7,951 nucleotides of DNA from Pseudomonadota bacterium (GCA_023427945.1 JAEYZR010000289.1:1-7951), one strand, 5' to 3'; counted from the stretch's first letter, positions 1-6,151 are shown. The notes: generated by a model from the letters alone, not told the origin. Numbers and translations: made by a program.

Positions 1-81
1 GGGCTGCCGACGGTGGGGGAGATCATCGAGCTGCAGGGGGATGGGGAGATGCGGGGGGTGGAGGGGAGGTTTTTGCGGTAG
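1..81 (+). CDS. C-terminal end of an unidentified protein (partial)
   Basis: Frame 1 is open from the first base to a TAG at 79-81 and gives 26 residues ending in EGRFLR. Nearly every codon ends in G or C, with many GGG, GAG and CGG codons, which fits a real coding sequence in GC-rich DNA. The fragment is too short to assign to a family and I do not recognise it. It faces the Fic gene tail to tail. The extreme G-richness of its last 50 bases is described separately as a possible G-quadruplex. Confidence 0.5.
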   Translation, partial: GLPTVGEIIELQGDGEMRGVEGRFLR

Positions 82-97
82 GCGGGAGGTTATTCAA

Positions 98-117
98 GCG
101 CGCAGCTTCGGGCGCGC
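98..117. terminator. weak GC hairpin between convergent genes
   Basis: A 6-bp perfect inverted repeat (GCGCGC at 98-103 and 112-117, 8-base loop) lies in the 113-bp gap between the plus-strand stop at 81 and the minus-strand stop at 195. The position suits a two-way terminator. There is no run of T on either side (the minus strand continues TTGAAT), so an intrinsic terminator is only a weak proposal. The remainder of this gap shows no gene. Confidence 0.25.
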
Positions 118-194
118 GAGAAACGGGTTTCAATCAAGCTGTTGCGGGACAATCTGGCCGGGTGGATGGCGAGAGCGATGGTTGCGCCTATACG

Positions 195-1673
195 CTACGG
201 AAATATCAGCCGGAAGTTCTTCAAGTCCTCCTCGAACGCATTGCATCGTTTGAGCGTTTGGTAGAGCGCAGGGCGTGGAAGGCTGTAGTCGAATGCGACC
301 GTCCAGGCGTGAATGCGCGACATCGCGCGGATATACGGATCGGCGTCGGCGTGATTGGATAAGCGCTTGAGCGGAAGAAGATAGTCTTCACGATAGATGG
401 TGGGGATAATCACACGAGATAGCCCGGCAGCGCTAAGCATGCAGTTCATGATTAGTCGGGCGGTCCGGCCATTGCCATCTGTGAAAGGATGGACTTCGGA
501 GACGACAAACATAGCCATCAAAGCGCGGGCCACAGGGTTGCCGAGCGCCTGGATGCGGTCGAAGCCTTCGCGCAGCGTGCCAGGAACGAGTGGGTGTGCC
601 ACGAATAGCGTTGAACCCGCCTGGTTGTCCAGACTTTTCCAGTCACCGGGATTCTTGTCTGGCCGGGAGCTCATGACCAGCGCGTTCACGTTCTTTAGCC
701 AAAGCAGAAAGTCGTCTGCGGACTCAGGTGGTTTATCGCGCCAAGGTGACTGCATCGCTGCCTGGAACGTGCCCAGGATGTCATGTGAATCCTGAGTGCG
801 ATTAGGGATGAGCTGACCGTCGAACACGATCTGTTCGGCTTCACTGACCAGGAACGTTGTGCCTTCGATATAGTTGGAAAAATAAGATTCGTAGAAAGCA
901 AAAGTATCGCGAGCCGATCCCGCTTGCGCCGTGGCTTGCAGTTCGGGGAGAGCCGCTTTTTGCAGGCTGCCAAGTAGGTTGTCGAACAGTGTCAGGCGGT
1001 CTGGATCGTAGGGCCTGCCGGCGGCACGGGCCAGTGCCTGTTTGCCAAATAGTTTTTTGGTTTGATGCGTGCCCAGCATGGCGCCCATAATGCCATCCAG
1101 TCGCTTGAATTCCTTCTCGCGCCCCAATACAGGGGCCAATGTGCGGCAGGTATCCCGTAGCTGGTTGAATCGGTGCTCGCCTCGAATCAGAAGTTGCCGG
1201 TCTAGCTCGTGCTCGATCTGTTCCTGGGATAGCACGCGTTCGCCGACGCCCCGGCCAGTCGCCAGATTTTCGAGCAGCCATCGCGGCTGGCTTGCCAGGA
1301 AGAGCGCCTTGAAGGGCATGTCGCCTTCGGCCTTGCCAGGGCCTGGTATGACTTTGACAATCAGCCCCGGCAGCTCGACTGTCCGTGCGCGACGACCCCG
1401 CGTGAGGTAAAGCTTGCCTGCTACGGGTTTGGCGTCGTAGCCGCTTCGAAATCCCAGGATGCCTCCGGGCAGCAGGTGGCTGACGATGACCAGCCAATTA
1501 CGCTGGACGACCGCTTCCAGGTCGCTATTCAGGTTGCTGGTGTAAACACCTTGATAGATCTTGCGAAGTTGGCCATCGGCAGCCAGGCGCAAAGCGAGTC
1601 GGTCGGCAGCAGGGGCGTCGCTGCCGGTCAGGACTATTTCCGGAAGATCGTCGATTTTTTGTTTGATTGCCAT
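195..1673 (-). CDS. Fic family protein with N-terminal AbiEi-like domain
   Basis: Predicted protein AMPylator (492 aa from ATG 1673). The hallmark Fic motif HPFTDGNGRTAR is at residues 395-406 from this start. Its His is the catalytic base, the Asp binds Mg, and the GNGR loop holds ATP phosphates. About 130 residues earlier, SNYIEG (266-271) matches the (S/T)xxxE(G/N) inhibitory helix of class II Fic proteins, whose Glu blocks productive ATP binding. The first ~170 residues (a GQLRKIYQGVY stretch, then a sheet-rich segment) resemble the AbiEi antitoxin/regulator fold rather than the Fic-N domain usually seen here; this is recognition by eye. The frame is open to an ATG at 1760. I prefer 1673 because a promoter-like sequence lies inside that extension and the extra 29 residues look unconserved. 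Neither start has a clear ribosome site. Likely role: toxin-antitoxin, stress or phage-defence module; target unknown. Confidence 0.88.
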   Translation of the reverse strand: MAIKQKIDDLPEIVLTGSDAPAADRLALRLAADGQLRKIYQGVYTSNLNSDLEAVVQRNWLVIVSHLLPGGILGFRSGYDAKPVAGKLYLTRGRRARTVELPGLIVKVIPGPGKAEGDMPFKALFLASQPRWLLENLATGRGVGERVLSQEQIEHELDRQLLIRGEHRFNQLRDTCRTLAPVLGREKEFKRLDGIMGAMLGTHQTKKLFGKQALARAAGRPYDPDRLTLFDNLLGSLQKAALPELQATAQAGSARDTFAFYESYFSNYIEGTTFLVSEAEQIVFDGQLIPNRTQDSHDILGTFQAAMQSPWRDKPPESADDFLLWLKNVNALVMSSRPDKNPGDWKSLDNQAGSTLFVAHPLVPGTLREGFDRIQALGNPVARALMAMFVVSEVHPFTDGNGRTARLIMNCMLSAAGLSRVIIPTIYREDYLLPLKRLSNHADADPYIRAMSRIHAWTVAFDYSLPRPALYQTLKRCNAFEEDLKNFRLIFP

Positions 1674-1692
1674 AGCGACGCGGGCTGTTTTG

Positions 1693-1737
1693 TCTGAAAT
1701 TATGCCTATTGTGGCAGCATTTTGTCGGAATTTCAGA
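1693..1737. repeat. 9-bp inverted repeat flanking the fic promoter (candidate operator)
   Basis: TCTGAAATT at 1693-1701 and its exact reverse complement AATTTCAGA at 1729-1737 are separated by 27 bases. The inner arm covers the proposed -10 and the outer arm abuts the proposed -35. Such placement is typical of a repressor site. The N-terminal AbiEi-like domain of the adjacent gene is the obvious candidate to bind it, because AbiEi antitoxins autoregulate through inverted repeats (known for the family); for this locus it is inference. Confidence 0.45.
1699..1728 (-). promoter_or_regulatory. candidate promoter of the fic-like gene
   Basis: On the minus strand CCGACA (plus 1723-1728, 4 of 6 against TTGACA) is followed after 18 bases by CATAAT (plus 1699-1704, 5 of 6 against TATAAT). 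Transcription would start near 1691, giving a leader of about 18 bases before the ATG at 1673. This arrangement makes the upstream ATG at 1760 unlikely, since it would lie above the promoter. It is based on consensus matching only. Confidence 0.4.
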
Positions 1738-1939
1738 AAACTAGGACGGGCGCACGTCATGGTGCAGTCATTTTTATAGGCTTGTCTTGTGTCGGAATTA
1801 CGTCGAACTCCAGCGGAGACAACGGCTAAATGTCTGAAAATTTGAATTTAATTGGCGGTAATGTCTGAAAAGTTGCATATTGTCAGGCGCGTTTGCCTTG
1901 GCCATCGCGACGATGATGGGACGCATGCATGGAAATTTC

Positions 1940-2632
1940 CTACGTGATTTCCGAATTGCGCACGAACTCGGGATGCACGGTGGGCCCCCACAGGTAAAGA
2001 GAATCCTCCGGCTCGTGATCCTGTGCGACCCATTGTTCGCCCTCCCGTATGTAGTCCATGTTGGCGGAATACTCCACCCACGAGCCCCAGCGATCGCGCA
2101 CGTAATGAAAGTAGTTGGATCCTAATACGTGCCGCCCCAGGCCCCATCCGTCCGTATAGCCCGCGTCGCGCATCTGCTCGGCCCCGGCCCCAATCTCGTC
2201 GATACTTTGAACCTCCCATGACGTGTGATGCAGGCCTTTTGCTGCGCTGTGAGCGAATCCAAGAAGGTGATGGTCGCTTCCGTACGGTGCGTGCATGAAG
2301 GCAATGATGTTTTCCGATCTGTCGGACAGGCGTAGTCCCAGTACTTCTCGATAGAAGACGATGCTTCGCTCCACATCGGTGGTGAAAAGCAGGATGTGGG
2401 CCAGCCTGCGAGGATGCACGGCAGGGCGTGCCCGCCGAGACACTGCCCGTTTGCCCCGGTCGATGGATGGCCTGGACGGAGGGGCTGCGTGATCTGCCGT
2501 AGTTTTAGGGCCGACTTTCACCTGTAGCAGGTTGCCATCTGGATCACGGAACCAGACCCCCTCGTCGTTGACATAAGTCGCGGCCCCAGGCGCCAGAATC
2601 GGCCCTAGGCCTGGAACGAGTCGATGGCGCAT
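1940..2632 (-). CDS. VOC-family extradiol-dioxygenase-like protein, N-terminally truncated (possible pseudogene)
   Basis: The 230-residue product resembles two-domain VOC (glyoxalase/extradiol dioxygenase) proteins of about 300 residues but lacks most of the first domain. Residues 1-41 are only the tail of domain 1 (VWFRDPDGN, last strand near 25-41). After a linker, domain 2 is intact at about 74-195. Plausible 2-His-1-carboxylate metal ligands are H79 (in RLAHILLF), H135 or H136 (GLHHTSWEV) and E187 (WVEYSA); H121 could be the active-site His. The family cleaves catechol-like rings or acts on related substrates; the actual substrate is not readable. A stop codon lies five codons upstream of the ATG, there is no good ribosome site, and the 118 bp up to the regulator gene cannot hold the missing ~110 residues. 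It follows the GntR gene on the same strand. A functional single-domain protein cannot be excluded, but decay after a deletion is the simpler reading. Confidence 0.7.
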   Translation of the reverse strand: MRHRLVPGLGPILAPGAATYVNDEGVWFRDPDGNLLQVKVGPKTTADHAAPPSRPSIDRGKRAVSRRARPAVHPRRLAHILLFTTDVERSIVFYREVLGLRLSDRSENIIAFMHAPYGSDHHLLGFAHSAAKGLHHTSWEVQSIDEIGAGAEQMRDAGYTDGWGLGRHVLGSNYFHYVRDRWGSWVEYSANMDYIREGEQWVAQDHEPEDSLYLWGPTVHPEFVRNSEIT

Positions 2633-2750
2633 CTTTTGATCGCCGCGTCATCGACCCTCAACGATTTTTCGGAGAGCACAAAGATCACAACCTTGAACTC
2701 TCGAGCGTCTCTCGTTCATTTACATCGCGCGCGCCTGCTTGTCGATAAGA

Positions 2751-3464
2751 TCAGCGCCGCGTACGCGATGCGCGTTCGGTGAACAACTGAGCAATGCGCG
2801 CATGGGCTGCCTCGATGATCTCGTCCTGGCGGCGTTCGATGTGTTTCCTCAGCCTTGCCGCGCAAGCCTCGATGTCGCCGTTCTTCAATGCGTCGACAAT
2901 GGCCCGGTGATCATGGTGCGTGGCCCGGCGCGTCGGCTTGCCCACATCGATCCAGCGCACGAACTGTATGCGGGCGTTGATGTTGTCCAGCAGGCGGCAC
3001 ATCTGAACGTTTCCTGCCAGTGCCACCAGGCGCTCATGGAACTGCTCGTCCTGCGCTACCAGATCGGCTGCCGAACACTCCTCTCCGGTGGCATCGTCAC
3101 CCACCAGCGCCGCGAGCGAATCGATTTGCTCGGCGCTCGCGCGCGTGGCTGCCAATTGCACGGCCGCCAGTTCAACCGTCAAACGCAACTCGTACAGATC
3201 AAAGAGCTCCTTCGGATCGAGTTCCCGGAAGAAGAAGCCTTTGCCAGACACCACGTGCAAAAAGCCTTCGGTGGTCAGTCGGTTCAGCGCTTCCCTGAGC
3301 GGCGTGCGGGAAACGCGCAGTTCATTAGCCAGCACGCCTTCGTTCAGGCGCTCGCCAGGAAGAAAGGCATGGGTGATGGCTTTCGCGCGCATTGCTTCGT
3401 AGACGGATGCGCTGATCTTTTCAGGTAGGGCGCGATCGTCAGCAGCAGAGATGGAAGCATTCAT
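2751..3464 (-). CDS. GntR-family transcriptional regulator, FadR subfamily (FCD domain)
   Basis: A 237-residue regulator. Residues ~16-79 form the GntR winged helix-turn-helix, with the signature PGERLNEGVLANELRVSRTP followed by LREALNRL. Residues ~86-210 form the all-helical FCD ligand-binding domain. D139, H143, H186 and H208 sit where FCD proteins coordinate a metal that helps hold a carboxylate ligand. Length is normal for the subfamily. The ATG at 3464 is preferred over a TTG three codons upstream at 3473; neither has a strong ribosome site. The gene is divergent from the acyl-CoA degradation operon starting at 3704, so it most likely controls that operon and itself, with an acyl-CoA or organic acid from the pathway as effector. 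That role is inferred from position; the family assignment is solid. Confidence 0.93.
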   Translation of the reverse strand: MNASISAADDRALPEKISASVYEAMRAKAITHAFLPGERLNEGVLANELRVSRTPLREALNRLTTEGFLHVVSGKGFFFRELDPKELFDLYELRLTVELAAVQLAATRASAEQIDSLAALVGDDATGEECSAADLVAQDEQFHERLVALAGNVQMCRLLDNINARIQFVRWIDVGKPTRRATHHDHRAIVDALKNGDIEACAARLRKHIERRQDEIIEAAHARIAQLFTERASRTRR

Positions 3465-3543
3465 TTGGATCAAAGAGAAAGTCTTCTAGGAAAGGTGGGC
3501 GGCAAGCGCCCCGTATCTGGCCGGCGGGCCTAGTCTGGCAGCC

Positions 3544-3571
3544 ATGTTAACCCCATTGCACTTTTTCTGAA
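3544..3571 (-). promoter_or_regulatory. candidate promoter of the GntR-type regulator gene
   Basis: On the minus strand TTCAGA (plus 3566-3571) and TAACAT (plus 3544-3549) are separated by 16 bases, each matching 4 of 6 consensus positions. Transcription would begin near 3537, leaving a leader of about 70 bases before the ATG at 3464. The -35 overlaps the imperfect palindrome at 3565-3583, which would allow autoregulation. Consensus matching only. Confidence 0.28.
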
Positions 3572-3584
3572 CTTAGTACAGAAT
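3556..3584 (+). promoter_or_regulatory. candidate promoter of the acyl-CoA degradation operon
   Basis: TTGCAC (3556-3561) and CAGAAT (3579-3584) are 17 bases apart, matching 3 and 4 of 6 consensus positions. The -10 overlaps the right arm of the palindrome at 3565-3583 and the start site would fall within the palindrome at 3583-3596. The hexamers are weak, so this is mainly a placement argument. The leader to the ATG at 3704 would be about 110 bases. Confidence 0.22.
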
Positions 3585-3628
3585 TCAGGCCTGAATACAG
3601 AACGCCATTCTGTTTGGCAGAACTTAGT
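3565..3628. promoter_or_regulatory. palindrome cluster, candidate operator of the divergent GntR regulator
   Basis: Several symmetric elements are packed together. TTCTGaACTtAGTaCAGAA at 3565-3583 matches in 8 of 9 base pairs. ATTCAGGCCTGAAT at 3583-3596 is a perfect 14-bp palindrome. CAGAA/TTCTG arms lie at 3598-3612, and TTCTG/CAGAA arms at 3608-3622. In addition GAACTTAGT occurs twice, at 3569-3577 and 3620-3628. This is the only such cluster in the 239 bp between the regulator and the operon, so it probably contains the binding sites for the FadR-type repressor. Which element is the real site cannot be decided by eye. Confidence 0.45.
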
Positions 3629-3703
3629 GGCAAAACCGGACGGTCCAGCCGCTTGGCGCGTGCAATGGCTGAGCGAAGGCACCGTCTCATTCGGAAGGTT
3701 TTC

Positions 3704-4867
3704 ATGACCATCAAAGGAAAAGCGTGCATCGCTGGCGTCTTCGAGCATCCGCTTCGAAAAGCTGAGCGCCATTCGGTGGCCCAATTGCATGCGGAATGCG
3801 CGCATGGTGCGCTGGCCGATGCGGGACTTTCAATGAAAGACGTTGACGCCTACTTCTGCGCGGGCGACGCGCCGGGGCTCGGCCCCCTCTCCATGCTGGA
3901 CTACCTGGGGTTGCGGGTGAAGCATCTGGACACCACCGAGACCGGTGGGTCGTCCTATCTCGTTCACGTCGCGCACGCCGCTCAGGCCATCGCGATGGGC
4001 AAATGCAATGTCGCCCTGATCACACTGGCCGGAAAGCCGCGCACCGACCCTGCGCTGGCCAAGCCCCGCGAATATGGGGCCGCCTCCCCGGACGCCGCCT
4101 TCGAACAGCCCTACGGCATGAACACGCTGGCTGGCTACGCGATGGTCGCGTGCCGCCACATGTATGAATTCGGGACCACGGCCGAGCAATTGGCCTGGAT
4201 CAAGGTGGCAGCTTCTACGCATGCGCAACACAACCCTCATGCGATGTTGCCCAAGCTCGTGACCGTCGAGGACGTCATCAACTCGCCGCTGGTGGCGAGC
4301 CCGCTCCACCGGCTCGACTGCTGTGTGGTCAGCGATGGCGGTGGCGCGTTGGTGGTTACCCGTCCCGAGATTGCGCGCAGCCTTGCGCGCCCGGTGGTGA
4401 GCGTGCTTGGCGCGGGCGAGGCGACGCGGGGCGTCTACAGCGGCTGGGACGACCTGCTGGTCACCGGTGCGGCGCAGTCTGGCGCGCATGCCTTCGCCGA
4501 GGCGGGCGTCAAGCCAGCAGACATCCAATACGCGTCAATTTATGACAGTTTCACCATCACGGTGTTGCTTCAACTCGAAGACCTGGGTTTCTGCGCCAAG
4601 GGCGAAGGGGGGCGTTTCGTGCAGGACGGCAATCTCATCTCTGGTGTTGGCCGGCTTCCTTTCAATACCGACGGTGGCGGATTGTGCAACAACCATCCGG
4701 CCAATCGGGGCGGAATGACCAAGGTGATCGAAGCCGTGCGTCAGTTGCGCGGCGAAGCCCACCCCAACGTCCAAGTGCCTGGCTGCGAGATCGCACTGGC
4801 GCAAGCCACGGGCGGCAACCTGGGCGCCCGCCACGGTAGCGCCACACTCATTCTAGGAAGGAATTGA
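3704..4867 (+). CDS. cysteine-less thiolase-fold protein, SCP-x/Ltp2-like (putative acyl-CoA aldolase)
   Basis: A 387-residue thiolase-superfamily protein. ATG 3704 is chosen because GGAAGG lies 5 bases upstream (3693-3698); the frame is open further upstream but without a better start. Where true thiolases carry the nucleophilic Cys, residues 76-90 contain ETGGSSYLVHV and no Cys. The second catalytic Cys (CxGGG near the C-terminus) is replaced by ATGGNLG (368-374). The substrate-binding His survives in the NNHPANRGG motif (H331). Y280 in IYDSFT occupies the place where SCP-x thiolases have HDCF. The next gene encodes a DUF35 protein. In actinobacterial steroid catabolism Ltp2, also a Cys-less thiolase homologue, works with a DUF35 domain as a retro-aldolase on a beta-hydroxyacyl-CoA. 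I therefore favour aldolase over thiolase, without biochemical proof. First gene of the operon; probably cytoplasmic. Confidence 0.85.
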   Translation: MTIKGKACIAGVFEHPLRKAERHSVAQLHAECAHGALADAGLSMKDVDAYFCAGDAPGLGPLSMLDYLGLRVKHLDTTETGGSSYLVHVAHAAQAIAMGKCNVALITLAGKPRTDPALAKPREYGAASPDAAFEQPYGMNTLAGYAMVACRHMYEFGTTAEQLAWIKVAASTHAQHNPHAMLPKLVTVEDVINSPLVASPLHRLDCCVVSDGGGALVVTRPEIARSLARPVVSVLGAGEATRGVYSGWDDLLVTGAAQSGAHAFAEAGVKPADIQYASIYDSFTITVLLQLEDLGFCAKGEGGRFVQDGNLISGVGRLPFNTDGGGLCNNHPANRGGMTKVIEAVRQLRGEAHPNVQVPGCEIALAQATGGNLGARHGSATLILGRN

Positions 4868-4871
4868 TCAC

Positions 4872-5282
4872 ATGTTTCTCTCAGATGACCGCGAGTGGCC
4901 AGCCCCTGCGACCAATCCCGAAAACGAGGCCTTCTTCGTGGCCGCCGCACAGGGCCGTCTGCTGTACGGTCGCTGCCGCGCCTGCGGGCGAGCCCACCAC
5001 TACCCGCGCCGCAGTTGCCCGCATTGCTTCTCGATGGATGTGGACTGGGCCGACGCCAGCGGCCGCGGTCACATCTACACGTACACGGTGGCGGGTCCTG
5101 TCTGCGATCGGCAGGTGCTGGCCTTCGTCGAGCTGGAAGAGGGCGTGCGCGTGCTGAGCAATATCGTGGACGCGCTCCCGGAACAGGTGGTCGTTGGTGC
5201 GCAGGTGCGCGTGGCTTTCAGCCGCGCCGGGAACGTCAGGGTGCCGGTCTTCGTGCTGGCGCAAACAGGAGAAGGAATGTGA
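4872..5282 (+). CDS. DUF35 zinc-ribbon/OB-fold protein, partner of the thiolase-like protein
   Basis: 136 residues. A helical start (1-30) is followed by a rubredoxin-like zinc ribbon with two CxxC pairs (C35/C38 and C49/C52), and then an OB-fold-like beta region (about 60-130). This is the standard DUF35 layout and length. Members bind a thiolase-fold partner and help receive or channel the CoA substrate: the archaeal thiolase/HMG-CoA synthase complex and the ChsH2 C-terminal domain bound to Ltp2 are known cases. It starts 4 bases after the thiolase-like gene, with AGGAAGGA 9 bases upstream of the ATG, and overlaps the next start by 4 bases, so co-translation and complex formation with its neighbour are likely. 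It lacks a MaoC domain, unlike ChsH2. Confidence 0.9.
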   Translation: MFLSDDREWPAPATNPENEAFFVAAAQGRLLYGRCRACGRAHHYPRRSCPHCFSMDVDWADASGRGHIYTYTVAGPVCDRQVLAFVELEEGVRVLSNIVDALPEQVVVGAQVRVAFSRAGNVRVPVFVLAQTGEGM

Positions 5283-6151
5283 ACCTCGAAGCGGTCAGTG
5301 CCTGGACACGCACCGTCGTCCACGACTACAGCGCGCGCGACTCGGCGCTCTATGCGCTGGCGGTGGGTGCCGTGTCCGATCCTTTGGACCCTGGTCAACT
5401 GCGGTGGGTGGACGAGACCAACCAGGCGGCCGTACCCTCCATCGCGGCGATCATCGCTTCGCCAGGGTTCTGGGCGCGCGACGAGAAATCGATGGAGATC
5501 GATGCCGACCGCCTCGTGCACGGCGAGCAACGGATCGCGTTGGAGCGTCCTCTGCCGCCAGAAGGCCGCGTCGTGGGGGTCTCGCGCGTGTGCCGTATTG
5601 TCGACAAAGGGGCAGAAAAGGGCGCACTCATCACGGTGTGCAAGACGCTGCAATCGGAGAACGGCGACCGTTATGGGCGTGCCTGGCAAGTGTTTTACTG
5701 CCGCGGCGACGGCGGGTTTTCGGCGACTGGCGCGGAAGATCTTGTCCTGAATGACGATGCCTTGCCAGCCCTGGTTGCGTGTCCCCGGCGCGAACCGGAC
5801 AAGCGAGAGCGGTATGCCGTGCGTCCCGATGCCGCGCTGCTCTATCGCCTGTGTGGCGACAACAATCGGCTGCATATCGACCCGCAGGCGGCACAGCGCG
5901 CGGGTTTTCCCCGACCCATCCTGCACGGGCTGGCGACATACGGCTTCGCGGCCGTGGCCGTCATCCGGGCCTACGCTGCGAGCGATACGCAACGGCTGAC
6001 CGGTCTGGACGCGCGCTTCTCTTCGCCGGTCTATCCGAACGAGGAGATCGAGTTCCGGATGTGGGACGAAGGTACACACGTGGCGCTCGAAGGCCACGTG
6101 GCCGAGCGTGGCGTCGTGGTGATCAGCCACGCGCAGGCGCGTTTCCAATGA
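5279..6151 (+). CDS. double-hotdog MaoC-type (R)-specific enoyl-CoA hydratase
   Basis: 290 residues. The GTG at 5279 is preferred: AGGAG (5267-5271) is 7 bases upstream and the start overlaps the DUF35 stop (GTGA), implying translational coupling. Residues ~10-145 form the substrate-binding N-terminal hotdog. Residues ~170-290 form the catalytic hotdog with the hydratase-2 motif YRLCGDNNRLH (189-199), in which D194 and H199 are the expected catalytic pair, followed by a PILHGL stretch (213-218). The usual motif has Pro after the second Asn (GDxNPLH), and here it is Arg197. The length and layout match the hydratase-2 part of eukaryotic MFE-2 and bacterial relatives that hydrate trans-2-enoyl-CoA to (R)-3-hydroxyacyl-CoA. 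In this operon it would take the product of the acyl-CoA dehydrogenase and hand it to the SDR or the putative aldolase. Confidence 0.88.
   Translation: MNLEAVSAWTRTVVHDYSARDSALYALAVGAVSDPLDPGQLRWVDETNQAAVPSIAAIIASPGFWARDEKSMEIDADRLVHGEQRIALERPLPPEGRVVGVSRVCRIVDKGAEKGALITVCKTLQSENGDRYGRAWQVFYCRGDGGFSATGAEDLVLNDDALPALVACPRREPDKRERYAVRPDAALLYRLCGDNNRLHIDPQAAQRAGFPRPILHGLATYGFAAVAVIRAYAASDTQRLTGLDARFSSPVYPNEEIEFRMWDEGTHVALEGHVAERGVVVISHAQARFQ

Larger units (their letters stand above)
1691..1890 (+). repeat. array of TGTC(T/G)GAA(A/T) direct repeats
   Basis: Five near-identical 10-mers read in the same direction on the plus strand: 1691 (TGTCTGAAAT), 1723 (TGTCGGAATT), 1790 (TGTCGGAATT), 1831 (TGTCTGAAAA) and 1862 (TGTCTGAAAA). 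A decayed sixth copy, TGTCAGG, is at 1881. Spacings are 32, 67, 41 and 31 bases. The stretch 1674-1939 carries no convincing gene and is visibly richer in A and T than its surroundings. The array could be a multi-site operator for the Fic/AbiEi-like protein or the transposase-binding end of a lost Tn7/Tn5053-like element. Confidence 0.5.

Noticed and set aside
1674..1760. 29 extra N-terminal residues for the Fic protein from ATG 1760
   Set aside because: The stretch contains the best promoter and repeat copies, has no ribosome site and looks unlike coding sequence. It is not excluded.
1761..1770. GGTGCAGTCA, similar to the inner part of Tn402-family terminal repeats
   Set aside because: About ten matching bases with a partial fit beyond is not enough to call a transposon end; kept only as a hint in the repeat-array finding.
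1931..1940. Perfect 10-bp palindrome GGAAATTTCC at the end of the VOC gene
   Set aside because: Too short, without a loop or T-run, to act as a terminator, and isolated from any promoter.
1848..2219. 123-residue minus-strand frame overlapping the VOC gene
   Set aside because: Out of frame with the clearly conserved VOC domain and without recognisable features.
2695..2716. Imperfect hairpin (GAAC/GTTC, CGAG/CTCG) downstream of the regulator gene
   Set aside because: Bulged, short stem with no T-run on the minus strand; not a convincing terminator.
3830..4528. 232-residue minus-strand frame opposite the thiolase-like gene
   Set aside because: Low-complexity Arg/His/Gly composition and no family resemblance; a shadow of the thiolase-like gene.
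4895..5278. Long upstream extension of the hydratase frame inside the DUF35 gene, suggesting a 418-residue protein
   Set aside because: The extension is Arg-rich noise out of frame with a convincing zinc-ribbon protein, and a strong ribosome site precedes GTG 5279.
5075..6148. 357-residue open frame on the minus strand across the DUF35 and hydratase genes
   Set aside because: It is rich in Arg and His with no recognisable domain and lies opposite two genes with clear motifs and ribosome sites; long antisense frames are common in GC-rich DNA.
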